From Candidatus Chlorohelix allophototropha (lineage in GTDB: Bacteria > Chloroflexota > Chloroflexia > Chloroheliales > Chloroheliaceae): DNA of 64,000 nt. The notes under the pieces are model-generated. The model saw nothing but the letters and a program-made list of their open reading frames with translations, searched no databases and was not told where the DNA came from. The stretch is taken from assembly GCF_030389965.1 (NCBI RefSeq), contig NZ_CP128399.1, forward strand, positions 558,001-622,000, in the 5' to 3' direction. The translations under genes and the position numbers were made by a program. Below are positions 43,118 through 51,529 of the stretch, in pieces; position 1 is the stretch's first letter; the number at the start of each line of letters is the position of its first letter.

Positions 43118-44077
43118 ATGAATAACGTTTCACCCCAACGCTTTGTATCATCTCAGTTATGGGTAGCGCCGCAGCATTATACCTCCAAACCTGTTCGCGC
43201 TGGATATTTAGGCGTTAAAATTCTACCATTATTTCTGATGACTCTGTCAGCTTTAGCAGGTGGTGCGGCAATAGGCGCAATTGCAGGTTCTATTTCCTAC
43301 AAGTTTTTCTCCTTGTTATTCATTTTCACAGTAGGCATGGGTTTGTTGGGCGGCGCTATAATCTACGCTGTTTACCGGGCTGCTCAGTTTCGCAATCCTC
43401 ACATAGCGTTAATATTCGGAATTTTAATAAGTTTTATCGCTTCCATCTCTTGTCAGGGCACAGAATACCTGCTTTTCAAAGAAGATTTTAAAGCTCAGGT
43501 ACAGAGCCGCACTGTTAGTATGTACTCATCTGATTCTGACCTACTCTTCGACCGCTCTTTGCTAGAGCAAACCGGTTCAGACGGGCTTTTGGGGTACATG
43601 AAATTACAGGCACAGCAAGGAATCAACATCACCGACGCTTCCTCCGGCGAGGGTTTGGTATTGAAAGATGCGTTTGCTTGGTTCTACTGGTTGGCTGAAC
43701 TGCTATTTGCATTACTGGCGAGCGCTTATGTTGCGTGGGTTAGCTCAATTAAGGCTTACTGTAACAATTGTCGTCATCCTTTTAGTGTGCCAAATTCCAT
43801 CGGTTCGGTGAAAGCAGGGTTAGAACATCAATTTGTCACTTTGCTGCGAAATCAGCAATATCATATAGCTTCCCAATTGTTAGAACCACTCACCAACCGA
43901 GCAAATCGGCTTGAGGTTAAGCTGGAACGTTGCGCAACCTGCCAGTTTAGTCACAGTATTGTAACTACTGGTAATGTTAAACGCTTTTGGGGTAGCAATT
44001 CCCCTAAAGAAGTGGCAAGGCAGGAAATTTCTACCGCTCAATATCAAGAATTGGTTTATTCGATACACCAACTTTAA
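43118..44077 (+). CDS. Membrane protein with two CxxC pairs, unknown function
   Basis: A 319-residue protein with about four hydrophobic helices (34-58, 62-86, 96-113 and 188-208). A roughly 75-residue hydrophilic loop lies between the third and fourth. After the last helix come CNNC (215-218) and CATC (272-275), enough for a split zinc-ribbon or rubredoxin-like metal site in the C-terminal tail. I do not recognise the family. It is divergent from the LytS/LytTR operon across the CRP/FNR-like palindrome, so shared control is plausible. A strong terminator at 44156 ends the transcript. Confidence 0.65.
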   Translation: MNNVSPQRFVSSQLWVAPQHYTSKPVRAGYLGVKILPLFLMTLSALAGGAAIGAIAGSISYKFFSLLFIFTVGMGLLGGAIIYAVYRAAQFRNPHIALIFGILISFIASISCQGTEYLLFKEDFKAQVQSRTVSMYSSDSDLLFDRSLLEQTGSDGLLGYMKLQAQQGINITDASSGEGLVLKDAFAWFYWLAELLFALLASAYVAWVSSIKAYCNNCRHPFSVPNSIGSVKAGLEHQFVTLLRNQQYHIASQLLEPLTNRANRLEVKLERCATCQFSHSIVTTGNVKRFWGSNSPKEVARQEISTAQYQELVYSIHQL

Positions 44078-44155
44078 CCTGTAATAAGCAACGCATTAAA
44101 AATTCTTAATTCTTAATTGATATTTTCTCTTGTAACAGTTCTTAATTAATGCAAA

Positions 44156-44195
44156 AAAAGAAGCCTTCTGTTTTTAGGCAGAAGGCTTTTCTTTT
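44156..44195. terminator. Bidirectional terminator between the CxxC protein and gltB
   Basis: AAGCCTTCTG (44161-44170) pairs perfectly with CAGAAGGCTT (44179-44188). A T-rich tail follows on the plus strand and an A-rich stretch precedes on the other side, so it serves both converging genes. Confidence 0.9.
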
Positions 44196-44210
44196 CTTCG
44201 AAAGATTGTA

Positions 44211-47200
44211 TCACTCGGTGGAGATCGAAGGATCGACCTGCATGTTTACAGGTTGTACCTTGAGGAAGTGCTGTTCAGGCGCTTCTACAAGGAAGGCGAG
44301 TCGCTCTACATCCTCCCGCTGTCCGCTGCTTTCCAGTTCGTTGAAGTAATACTGCAACAACTGACGGACACTCACTTTGTCTCGGTCGTTGAGGCGACTC
44401 AAGCCGACCTTTGCACCTTTAGCAATGCGCCGTTTGAGAGCTGCGAGGTCGAGACCCATATCGGGTTGTAGGCGCAGATAAACCGTACCGCCGGTCATAC
44501 CGCTACAAATCCACGGACCGGGATCACCTAGTACCAATGCACGCCCGTTGGTCATATATTCGAAGGCAAAGCCCTTCAAATTGCTGCGTGCGCCGATGTA
44601 GCCGAGGTTGTCGTCCACCGTCTCGTACAGTTCGCCACCGATAATCACGTCCGCACCGGAGAGGCGGATACCGAAACGACTGTCAGCGTTGCCCTGTACA
44701 ATGAATAGCCCACGTTGTGCCCCGTAGGCAAAGCTCTTGCCCACGCCGCCGTCCACGCGCTTGCCCCAGCGATTTTTGCCCTTCATGATTACAATCGAAC
44801 CGCCAAGTGAGCTTTTGCCGACACCGTCCTGCGCGCCACCTTGTACTACTACTTTCACGGCGCGACTGTTAAAGGCGGCTAACCCATTGCCGGGTATAGA
44901 GCCACTATTGAGCATCAGGTTGACTTTTTCATCTTTGCCGATGCGTGGCTCTTCAATATCGCTTACCCCGACAAGGTTGTGGAGTCCACGAGAGCTGATG
45001 TTGTGGGCGAAACTTGGACCGGCGCCAAAACCGTCACGGATCAACGCTCCGGCGAGGTGTGTACCTACCGAACGATCTATCGAACCTAGATGCTCTTCCT
45101 CATGGAAGAATTCGGTTTTCGAGTGACCGTTATTACTAGTTCCGGCAGCTATCATATCGTGTACGTGGGTGGTGATTCGGCGGGTGGTATCGCCACTGTA
45201 AGCTGCAACCGGTACAGCGGCGCAAGGCATACAGATACGGGGTTGCCGCGCCCGCTCTTCGGCTTCGGATTTCTGCCGTTCAACCCATGCCGAAATTGGC
45301 TTGAGCATTTCCGTCCAGTCCACTAGGGTTTGTGCCCGCTCCTGTACCAACAAATCGCTGCGCCCTACCAAGTCTTGTAAACGGTAATAACCTAACCGAG
45401 CCACTTGAGTCTTAAGCTCCTCGCCCATTGCGGTGAAGAAGGTAACGAGTTGTTGTACTGCGCGCTCTTCCATTTGTGGCACAAATCGTTTCAAGCCGCG
45501 TTGCTTGGCTTCTTCTTCCGACTCAATTTGAGTGGCGATACCTACGTGGCAGGTATCTTTCTGGCAAGCACGACAGATTGTACAACCGATTGCGACCATC
45601 GCTAGTGTAGCGAAGCCAACCCGGTTTGCGCCTAACAACACCATTTTTAGCACGTCACTGGCGGTTTTCATGCCACCGTCTACCCATACTTCTACCTGAT
45701 CGCGCAAGCCTGACGCTACTAGTGCGCGGTGGGTTTCAACCACACCCACATCAGAGGGCAAGCCTACATACTTGAGGGCGTGGGTGCGTGCTGCGCCGGT
45801 GCCACCGTCGAATCCGCTCAACGTAATGATGTCCGCTCCGGCTTTGGCAATACCAACCGCAATAGTGCCGATGTTAGCCACTACCGGCACTTTAACCGCA
45901 ACTCTGGCATCAGGGTTGGCGGTTTTAAGCTCGCTGATGAATTGCGCCAAGTCTTCGATGCTGTAAATATCATGGTTGTTGGAGGGCGAAATTAGGTCAA
46001 CCCCTTTGGAAGCGTTGCGGGCAGCCGCTACCTTTTCGGTTACTTTTGAACCGGGTAGGTGACCGCCTTCACCGGGTTTTGCCCCCTGCCCGATTTTGAT
46101 TTCGAGCAAGTGCGCCGAGTTGAGCAACTCAATGTTCACACCAAAGCGCCCACTGGCTATCTGTACGCCGCGCGTATTATAATAGCAGCCGAGTATCTCT
46201 TTCATCTCGCCGCCCTCACCGTTGAGTGTTACCATGTTAAGCACTTCACCGGCTTTGGCATAGGCTTTGTATGGAATTTCACCTTGTGAGCCGAAAGACA
46301 TTGAACTGATGGCAAACGGCAGGTTATGCCGCTCGATGGTTATATCTACTTCTTTAGGGTCAACCGGTGTCAGTTCGTTTGCGGCAGCGTTCCTGAAATC
46401 AATGTCCAGCACATGCCGCATACTGATAGGGTCCTCCGCCTCAAGCGCCTGTACTTGTTGCTCGTATTTGCTAAAAGATGCCTGCCCGATGGCGACTTGT
46501 CCGGCTGTCTTCCAGACTTTCGGATAGAGATGGAAGTCGCGCACCATTTTGGATTCTTTATCGCCACGCAAGATTTGCCGACGTTCTTCCGAGTCCGCTT
46601 TCATCGCTGCCCAACCAAAGCCGCCCTTGTTGGAGCCGCCAAAGTTGCGAGTGTTGAAGTAGCGGGCAATTTCGGGGGCAAGCCCGATGCTTGGGAAGAG
46701 GCGACCATAGCCGCGCAACTCATGGATACCCATTGTGCTGATGACTTTCTCAAGACCTTTCTTGAGACCTTCCACCAGATTTTCTATGCGCTTGCGGATT
46801 AACTTCTGACGAGTTTCTGGTTCGGCGCTCTCCATTTTTGCTTTGGAGGCGGCAACTTCGATCATCAGGTAAGGGCTAACTGCATCTGCGCCCATCCCGT
46901 AAGCTAGGATAATGTCGTGCAGGTTGCGGAGACTACCGCTACGCATAATGATGCTGGTTTCGCGTCTCAAGTTGCGGAAGCTTTCGCCTTCACGTAGGGG
47001 CGCTTTGGAATTGCGCAACCCCTCGTCCAGCGCTGCCACCACCAGATGCGGGTCGAGCCAGAAAACTTCGCCATTCAGGGCTTCCGTATCATCCACAACT
47101 ACTATTTTCGCGCCTTTGCGCACCCCGTTTATAGCTTCATTAAGCATACGTAGTATTGCGTCAGCAGGCTCTTCATCTTCCTGATAAACGCTACTGATGA

Positions 47201-49238
47201 TACAAATAGCTTCCTGACGGAAACCGTTTTGGCTAACAAATTCGACCAGTTCTTCCAGTAGATAGGTTTCAGTGGCGCGGGCTGACTCCCAGTAAAGGTC
47301 AGGCGAAAGCGGTGCGCCATCCCCGGCATGTCCACCTAGTAAAATGGGGCAGCTTAATTCAACCATGCGACTTGGGCGTGGTTTGAATTTGGTATTGATA
47401 CCCAACCGAAGCGGCCCGCTGCCGGGTCGTGGTAGTCCGGTGCTACCATAAAGGGAAGGACGCGCTCCTAACGCTACACGGGTTGAGAAATGTTCAATCT
47501 CACGTTCGCGGTCGATTGCCGGGTTGGTAACTACCGCCACGTTTTCCTTGAAAAAGTCGGCGATATTGCGTTGTTCCTTGTTAAGCGCGGCTAAGGGGCC
47601 ATCGTAACCTAGCGAGCCAATCGGCTCGTTTGCGGTATCGGCTAAGAATTCAAGATAATGCAAGTCATCACCACTCCAGCCCAACGCCGACATTAAAATC
47701 TCGGTGCGAACTTCGTCTGGATGCTCAATCTTGCTTTCGGGTAAGAGCCGTACTGCTGTATCATCGTCCGGCAAAATGGCGGGTGGTTGCGAGAACTGAA
47801 TCAATTTGGCGGTATCTTTAGGGATTACCAACCGGGCGCTGAAGCGTTTTAGAGCTTCTTGTTGCACACGTGGATAAGACCAGATCACGTTTTCCTCGCC
47901 GTGAGCGCGCACCTGCACGTAAATTTTCTCTCCGGGAGCCAGCGGCTTGGGGTCATAAACCATTTCTTCAATGGAAAATACGCCTTTTTCGCTGGAGAAA
48001 AAGTAGGTTTCATCTACTTGACCGAACCACAGTGGGCGCAATCCCAAGGCATCCACTGCGAAGATCAGTTCATCCTTGTGGCGGCTGAGAATACCGGCAG
48101 GTCCTTGCGCAAACGGTCCGTAAGCTTGTCGCAAGAAGACGTAAAGGTTTTGCAAATCTGGCTCAAGTTGCTTGATTTCGTTCACGATAGGCGGGAAAGC
48201 GATTTCCATCGCTTCAAGCAGCTTGTAATCGTAATCGTGAATGAGGGTAGCAATGGTGCGATCGAGGTCTTGCGAGTCGCTGCCATCAATGGGAAGTTGC
48301 GCGCCGAGCATGCGGGCTTCCTGCTGCAAACGTCCCACCGTGTTAATTTCGCCGTTATGGGCTAGCACAGGGAAAGGTTGTACCCGGAAGAAACTGGTTT
48401 GGGTATTGGTGCAATAGCGGCTATGCCCTACTACCGAGATTGAGGTGACTTTGGGATTTACGATTTCAGGGAAGTAACGTTCAAGGGCATCACCGGAGCC
48501 GCGGATTTTGTAAACTACTGAGTGTTTACTGAGAGAAGAGAAGCAAACGGCGGGATTTAGCTCTGTCTGTAGTTGCACCTTGAACAAGGTTCGCTCTAGA
48601 TCAGAGAGGTTGCCTCCAAACTGAGAGATGCCTGCAAGTTGCCATTGGTAAGGCTCTTCCTCTCGCCCTAACTTACCAAGCGCCTCACTATTTACCTCTG
48701 TGTGTCGGGTATAGAGTACTCGTAACCCTGCGTTTTCAAAGTGCCGTAGCACCTCTCGAATAGTTTGATCTTCATCGGCTTTGCGGGCGATCATCAAATG
48801 ACCTACCCAAAAATCTTCACGGTAGGCAATTACAGGGTCTTGTCCAGATTCAACCAGCTTTTGTTCCCAGAGTTGGTGCGGCAGGTCGATCATGATGCCA
48901 CAACCATCGCCCTCGCCGTTTACCATACCGGCACGATGGCTCATTTTGATTAGCCCATCGAGGGTTTGTCGGATGGTGTTATGCGTGGGATGCGCGGATT
49001 TATTGACTACCGCGAGCAGGGCGCAGGCATCATGTTCACGTTCGAAATTGTTAAAGGGTGAAAAGGGATCAATATCCGAGACCAGTTCAACAGGTTTTTC
49101 CTCGCGTCCGGCAAAAGCAATTGGTATAACCGAGCGAGTGGGGGAGTGCATAGGTTCTAGAGCAGCTAAATCCGAAGAGTCGTGTTCAAAATTAAGGTCA
49201 GACTGAGGCTTACAATCCCCCTCATCTCGTTTGTTCAT
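44211..49238 (-). CDS. gltB: Glutamate synthase, large subunit
   Basis: I start at the ATG at 49238 (MNKRDEGDCK...), which has AGGAGG nine bases upstream; a TTG 18 bases earlier would overlap that site. The protein is 1675 residues. GltB transfers the glutamine amide to 2-oxoglutarate. The Ntn amidotransferase nucleophile is Cys72 in EHDACALLAVV, so the removed propeptide would be about 71 residues, longer than usual. The central and FMN-binding domains follow (SSMSFGSQGEIPYKAYAKAG, LSGFDGGTGAARTHALKYVGLP). The 3Fe-4S cluster ligands are in IGCTICRACQKDTCHVG, and the C-terminal GxGxG beta-helix ends the protein. No gltD is adjacent, so the small subunit or a ferredoxin must come from elsewhere. 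Confidence 0.97.
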   Translation of the reverse strand: MNKRDEGDCKPQSDLNFEHDSSDLAALEPMHSPTRSVIPIAFAGREEKPVELVSDIDPFSPFNNFEREHDACALLAVVNKSAHPTHNTIRQTLDGLIKMSHRAGMVNGEGDGCGIMIDLPHQLWEQKLVESGQDPVIAYREDFWVGHLMIARKADEDQTIREVLRHFENAGLRVLYTRHTEVNSEALGKLGREEEPYQWQLAGISQFGGNLSDLERTLFKVQLQTELNPAVCFSSLSKHSVVYKIRGSGDALERYFPEIVNPKVTSISVVGHSRYCTNTQTSFFRVQPFPVLAHNGEINTVGRLQQEARMLGAQLPIDGSDSQDLDRTIATLIHDYDYKLLEAMEIAFPPIVNEIKQLEPDLQNLYVFLRQAYGPFAQGPAGILSRHKDELIFAVDALGLRPLWFGQVDETYFFSSEKGVFSIEEMVYDPKPLAPGEKIYVQVRAHGEENVIWSYPRVQQEALKRFSARLVIPKDTAKLIQFSQPPAILPDDDTAVRLLPESKIEHPDEVRTEILMSALGWSGDDLHYLEFLADTANEPIGSLGYDGPLAALNKEQRNIADFFKENVAVVTNPAIDREREIEHFSTRVALGARPSLYGSTGLPRPGSGPLRLGINTKFKPRPSRMVELSCPILLGGHAGDGAPLSPDLYWESARATETYLLEELVEFVSQNGFRQEAICIISSVYQEDEEPADAILRMLNEAINGVRKGAKIVVVDDTEALNGEVFWLDPHLVVAALDEGLRNSKAPLREGESFRNLRRETSIIMRSGSLRNLHDIILAYGMGADAVSPYLMIEVAASKAKMESAEPETRQKLIRKRIENLVEGLKKGLEKVISTMGIHELRGYGRLFPSIGLAPEIARYFNTRNFGGSNKGGFGWAAMKADSEERRQILRGDKESKMVRDFHLYPKVWKTAGQVAIGQASFSKYEQQVQALEAEDPISMRHVLDIDFRNAAANELTPVDPKEVDITIERHNLPFAISSMSFGSQGEIPYKAYAKAGEVLNMVTLNGEGGEMKEILGCYYNTRGVQIASGRFGVNIELLNSAHLLEIKIGQGAKPGEGGHLPGSKVTEKVAAARNASKGVDLISPSNNHDIYSIEDLAQFISELKTANPDARVAVKVPVVANIGTIAVGIAKAGADIITLSGFDGGTGAARTHALKYVGLPSDVGVVETHRALVASGLRDQVEVWVDGGMKTASDVLKMVLLGANRVGFATLAMVAIGCTICRACQKDTCHVGIATQIESEEEAKQRGLKRFVPQMEERAVQQLVTFFTAMGEELKTQVARLGYYRLQDLVGRSDLLVQERAQTLVDWTEMLKPISAWVERQKSEAEERARQPRICMPCAAVPVAAYSGDTTRRITTHVHDMIAAGTSNNGHSKTEFFHEEEHLGSIDRSVGTHLAGALIRDGFGAGPSFAHNISSRGLHNLVGVSDIEEPRIGKDEKVNLMLNSGSIPGNGLAAFNSRAVKVVVQGGAQDGVGKSSLGGSIVIMKGKNRWGKRVDGGVGKSFAYGAQRGLFIVQGNADSRFGIRLSGADVIIGGELYETVDDNLGYIGARSNLKGFAFEYMTNGRALVLGDPGPWICSGMTGGTVYLRLQPDMGLDLAALKRRIAKGAKVGLSRLNDRDKVSVRQLLQYYFNELESSGQREDVERLAFLVEAPEQHFLKVQPVNMQVDPSISTE

Positions 49239-49613
49239 ACCTAAAATCCTCCTCAATGCAATGCAGGTAAGACGAACATAGCGCGCAGCGCTTCAGGTTC
49301 TTTAATTTAGTCCCCGGCAAAAGGGACTGGGTTTAAATAAATAACTCTTAAAGCCACAGTTGCTAAAATTTCCGTACTGACTTTGTACGCTTGCGCGGGC
49401 GGGGGTATTGCTGAAATTCCTTGCCCAGGTTCGACATCAACACTGAGGTCGAGGAAGTGCGGCTTTGCGGTGCAGATTTTTATAGAATGCCGGGTTTTGA
49501 ATAGTGTAACTTCTTAAAATTAATGAGTTTCGCTGCCCCTAAGCAACGATGTGGTTCAACCATAAGCAGTTCAGGATAAAATATTCTCTTCCTAACTACC
49601 ATCAATTATATTG
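49239..49613 (-). ncRNA. Long structured 5' leader of gltB
   Basis: The promoter at 49620-49647 implies a leader of about 375 bases. Within it, on the minus strand, TTCC-TCGAC pairs with GTCGA-GGAA across a 10-base asymmetric bulge (complement of about 49410-49458), flanked by GC-rich segments. It matches no riboswitch class I know. Control of glutamate synthesis by metabolite-sensing or attenuation is a possibility only. Confidence 0.4.
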
Positions 49614-49619
49614 TGATAG

Positions 49620-49647
49620 ATTATACAGGTAATCAGGAGTGAGTCAA
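49620..49647 (-). promoter_or_regulatory. Promoter of gltB
   Basis: On the minus strand TTGACT (complement of 49642-49647) and TATAAT (complement of 49620-49625) are 16 bases apart. Upstream is a very AT-rich stretch with the palindrome ATCATATGAT (49681-49690), a possible operator. Confidence 0.75.
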
Positions 49648-49726
49648 GCGTTTTATGGCATTATTATTATAAGATATTATATCATATGATAGATTATAAC
49701 GAATCAATAAATCCTCTGATTTTGCC

Positions 49727-49756
49727 TTGACATAAGTAATAACGAACCCGTAATAA
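49727..49756 (+). promoter_or_regulatory. Promoter of a possible small RNA
   Basis: TTGACA (49727-49732) and TAATAA (49751-49756) are separated by 18 bases, directed away from gltB. Confidence 0.5.
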
Positions 49757-49762
49757 GGCTGA

Positions 49763-49959
49763 CTACAAAGGGCTTGAGCAGTTGCCTTTCTACTGTTTTG
49801 CGCAAAGTCTCGCCCTTATTTGCGCAAGATAAGAGTTTACCTGAAATCGCTTCTCTTGCATGAACATCTACACCGTACGAATTTATCAATACCGCACATC
49901 GGTTTATGAAGTACTAGTACCAAGCGCTCCTAAAGTTCCATTTGGGACCTATTTTTTTG
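49763..49959 (+). ncRNA. Candidate intergenic small RNA
   Basis: A stretch of about 195 bases between the promoter at 49727 and a weak terminator-like hairpin (GTTCC ATTT GGGAC, then T7 near 49950-49958). AAGGGC/GCCCTT and repeated TTGCGCAA-type segments near 49770-49835 could form internal stems. It has no credible coding frame. The size would fit 6S RNA, but I could not confirm the 6S bubble structure. Confidence 0.35.
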
Positions 49960-49968
49960 TTAATTCAC

Positions 49969-49996
49969 TTGATATTTAATGCCCTTCCCTTATATA
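49969..49996 (+). promoter_or_regulatory. Probable promoter of the D,D-carboxypeptidase gene
   Basis: TTGATA (49969-49974) and TATATA (49991-49996) are 16 bases apart; a TATAAT overlaps at 49995-50000. Confidence 0.45.
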
Positions 49997-50020
49997 TAAT
50001 AGATATTAAAATATAGGGAT

Positions 50021-50118
50021 AACCGCATTTTGCTGAGGCGGTTGATGCCAGTAGTTATTGCGAAGTAACAGACCTGTTAAACTTAATGCCCCTTTCCCTC
50101 CTTTTTGCAGGAAAGGGG
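50021..50118 (+). other. Three hairpins in the carboxypeptidase leader
   Basis: AACCGC (50021-50026) pairs with GCGGTT (50038-50043). GTTATT (50054-50059) pairs with AGTAAC (50064-50069) around a GCGA tetraloop of the GNRA type. CCCCTTTCC (50089-50097) pairs with GGAAAGGGG (50110-50118). None is followed by a T tract, so they are not simple terminators. Confidence 0.5.
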
Positions 50119-50224
50119 AAACTACGCCTCCCTTCTTTCCTTCCCAAGTTGGACATAGCCCCTTCGGCATGGTAATATCCGTTTATCAGTGGGAAAAATT
50201 TTCAGGAGGATAGTTTTTATTATA

Positions 50225-51277
50225 TTGGGCAAGTTCATCATTAAAACGCTTTACTGCTTTGTGCTGGCGCTTTTGGTTTCCGGCTACTTGTTACAAAACG
50301 TTTCTGCTCAGACTCCAAACGTGTCTCGCATTTCTTCTCAACCCGAAACTCCCCTTCATAGTGTCAATGTTGCTCCCGCCCTTACTGCTCGTGCTGCTAT
50401 CGCGATTGATGCCGATACCGGGAGAATCCTGTATGCCAAAAATCCGCACCAGTCGTTACCGATGGCAAGCACTACCAAAATTATGACCGTTTTGACCCTT
50501 TTTGCTATTCCCGGCACTAGCCTAAACGATTATACGGTAGTGACAAAGGATGATTTGGTGGGGGAAGCCAATATGGGTCTGGTAGAAGGGCAGCGCATTC
50601 GAGTGCTGTTTTTGCTCTACGGCGCATTGATGGACAGCGCAAATGATGCTGCCACCGCTATTGCTCATTATGCTGGTTCAAAATTGCCCGGCAGCGGCGA
50701 TTCGATGGCTAAATTTGTGCAGGAGATGAACCGTCAAGCTACATTAATGGGGATGGAAGATTCGAATTTTGCTAACCCGCATGGGCTGGACAATCCCTCT
50801 CATTATAGCAGTGCGCAGGATTTAGCGATTGCAGGTTGGTACGCTATGAAGAATCCGACAATAGCCAATGTTGTTAAGTTGAGCGAAACAACGGTGGAAG
50901 GCAACTATTTCTTTAATATCTCAAACTTTATCAGGCGTTACCCCGGCGCAAATGGAGTCAAACCGGGTGAAACCGATGAAGCGGGGCTTTGTCTTGTCGC
51001 TTCCGCCAGCCGTTTTGGGCATAATGCCATTGTGGTTGAGCTTAACAACCCCAACTTGCGTACTGAGAGCGATCTGCTTATGGATTACGCTTTTAACCAA
51101 ATTCTTGATTATGAAAAACCCGGCGTGAATCGCCAACTCCTGCTTGGTTACATCGGTTTGCCAGATGCGGGCAAGTTACGCCCTTATCGCGCTCTAGTAA
51201 CCGACTTTCAGCGCAATTTCAGCGAAGCAGCGCGTTACTTGCTGGCATTGCAGGGGTTATTTGCTAAAGTCGCTTGA
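50225..51277 (+). CDS. D-alanyl-D-alanine carboxypeptidase (PBP5/DacA-like, S11)
   Basis: A peptidoglycan-trimming penicillin-binding protein, exported. SxxK is STTK in MASTTKIMT, SxN is SAN in MDSANDAAT, and the third motif reads KPG in NGVKPGETDEAGLC, where KTG is standard. A signal peptide (FIIKTLYCFVLALLVSG, then VSAQ) is present. The start is uncertain: the frame is open from a GTG at 50189, but AGGAGG lies inside it at 50204-50209, so initiation should be downstream. A TTG at 50225 (15 bases away) is annotated; an ATT at 50219 has ideal spacing but is a rare start. The protein has about 350 residues with a short C-terminal tail and no obvious amphipathic anchor. Confidence 0.85.
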   Translation: MGKFIIKTLYCFVLALLVSGYLLQNVSAQTPNVSRISSQPETPLHSVNVAPALTARAAIAIDADTGRILYAKNPHQSLPMASTTKIMTVLTLFAIPGTSLNDYTVVTKDDLVGEANMGLVEGQRIRVLFLLYGALMDSANDAATAIAHYAGSKLPGSGDSMAKFVQEMNRQATLMGMEDSNFANPHGLDNPSHYSSAQDLAIAGWYAMKNPTIANVVKLSETTVEGNYFFNISNFIRRYPGANGVKPGETDEAGLCLVASASRFGHNAIVVELNNPNLRTESDLLMDYAFNQILDYEKPGVNRQLLLGYIGLPDAGKLRPYRALVTDFQRNFSEAARYLLALQGLFAKVA

Positions 51278-51368
51278 TAGGTGTCTCCTTAACACTATGT
51301 TAAAGACTCCTTAAAAGGGTATTAATCGGGTTACTTTATAATGAAATGCACGTTTCTGATATTTCTGC

Positions 51369-51398
51369 TTGAATAAGTTCTCGCAGAATGGGTATAAT
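51369..51398 (+). promoter_or_regulatory. Promoter of the sugar ABC transporter operon
   Basis: TTGAAT (51369-51374) and TATAAT (51393-51398) are 18 bases apart; a second TATAAT sits at 51402-51407. The leader to the ATG at 51530 is about 120 bases. Confidence 0.55.
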
Positions 51399-51529
51399 CT
51401 GTATAATATGAAGCGTGCGGGTTGCGGAGAAATGTCTCGCTTTTAATCTGTAGCCTGTAATCTGTTTTGCAGAAGCATTGATTTAAGTCCTGTAACAAGG
51501 CTAGGTTTCCGCGAATAAATTGAGGTTGT

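Noticed and set aside
44236-49256. TTG start of gltB 18 bases upstream of the chosen ATG
   Set aside because: It overlaps the AGGAGG ribosome site that serves the ATG at 49238.
49400-49470. Resemblance of the gltB leader to a piece of 23S rRNA
   Set aside because: Only short scattered words agree; no continuous rRNA helix is present.
49704-49889. A 61-codon minus-strand frame upstream of gltB
   Set aside because: No ribosome site or homology; it lies across the candidate small-RNA promoter and looks random.
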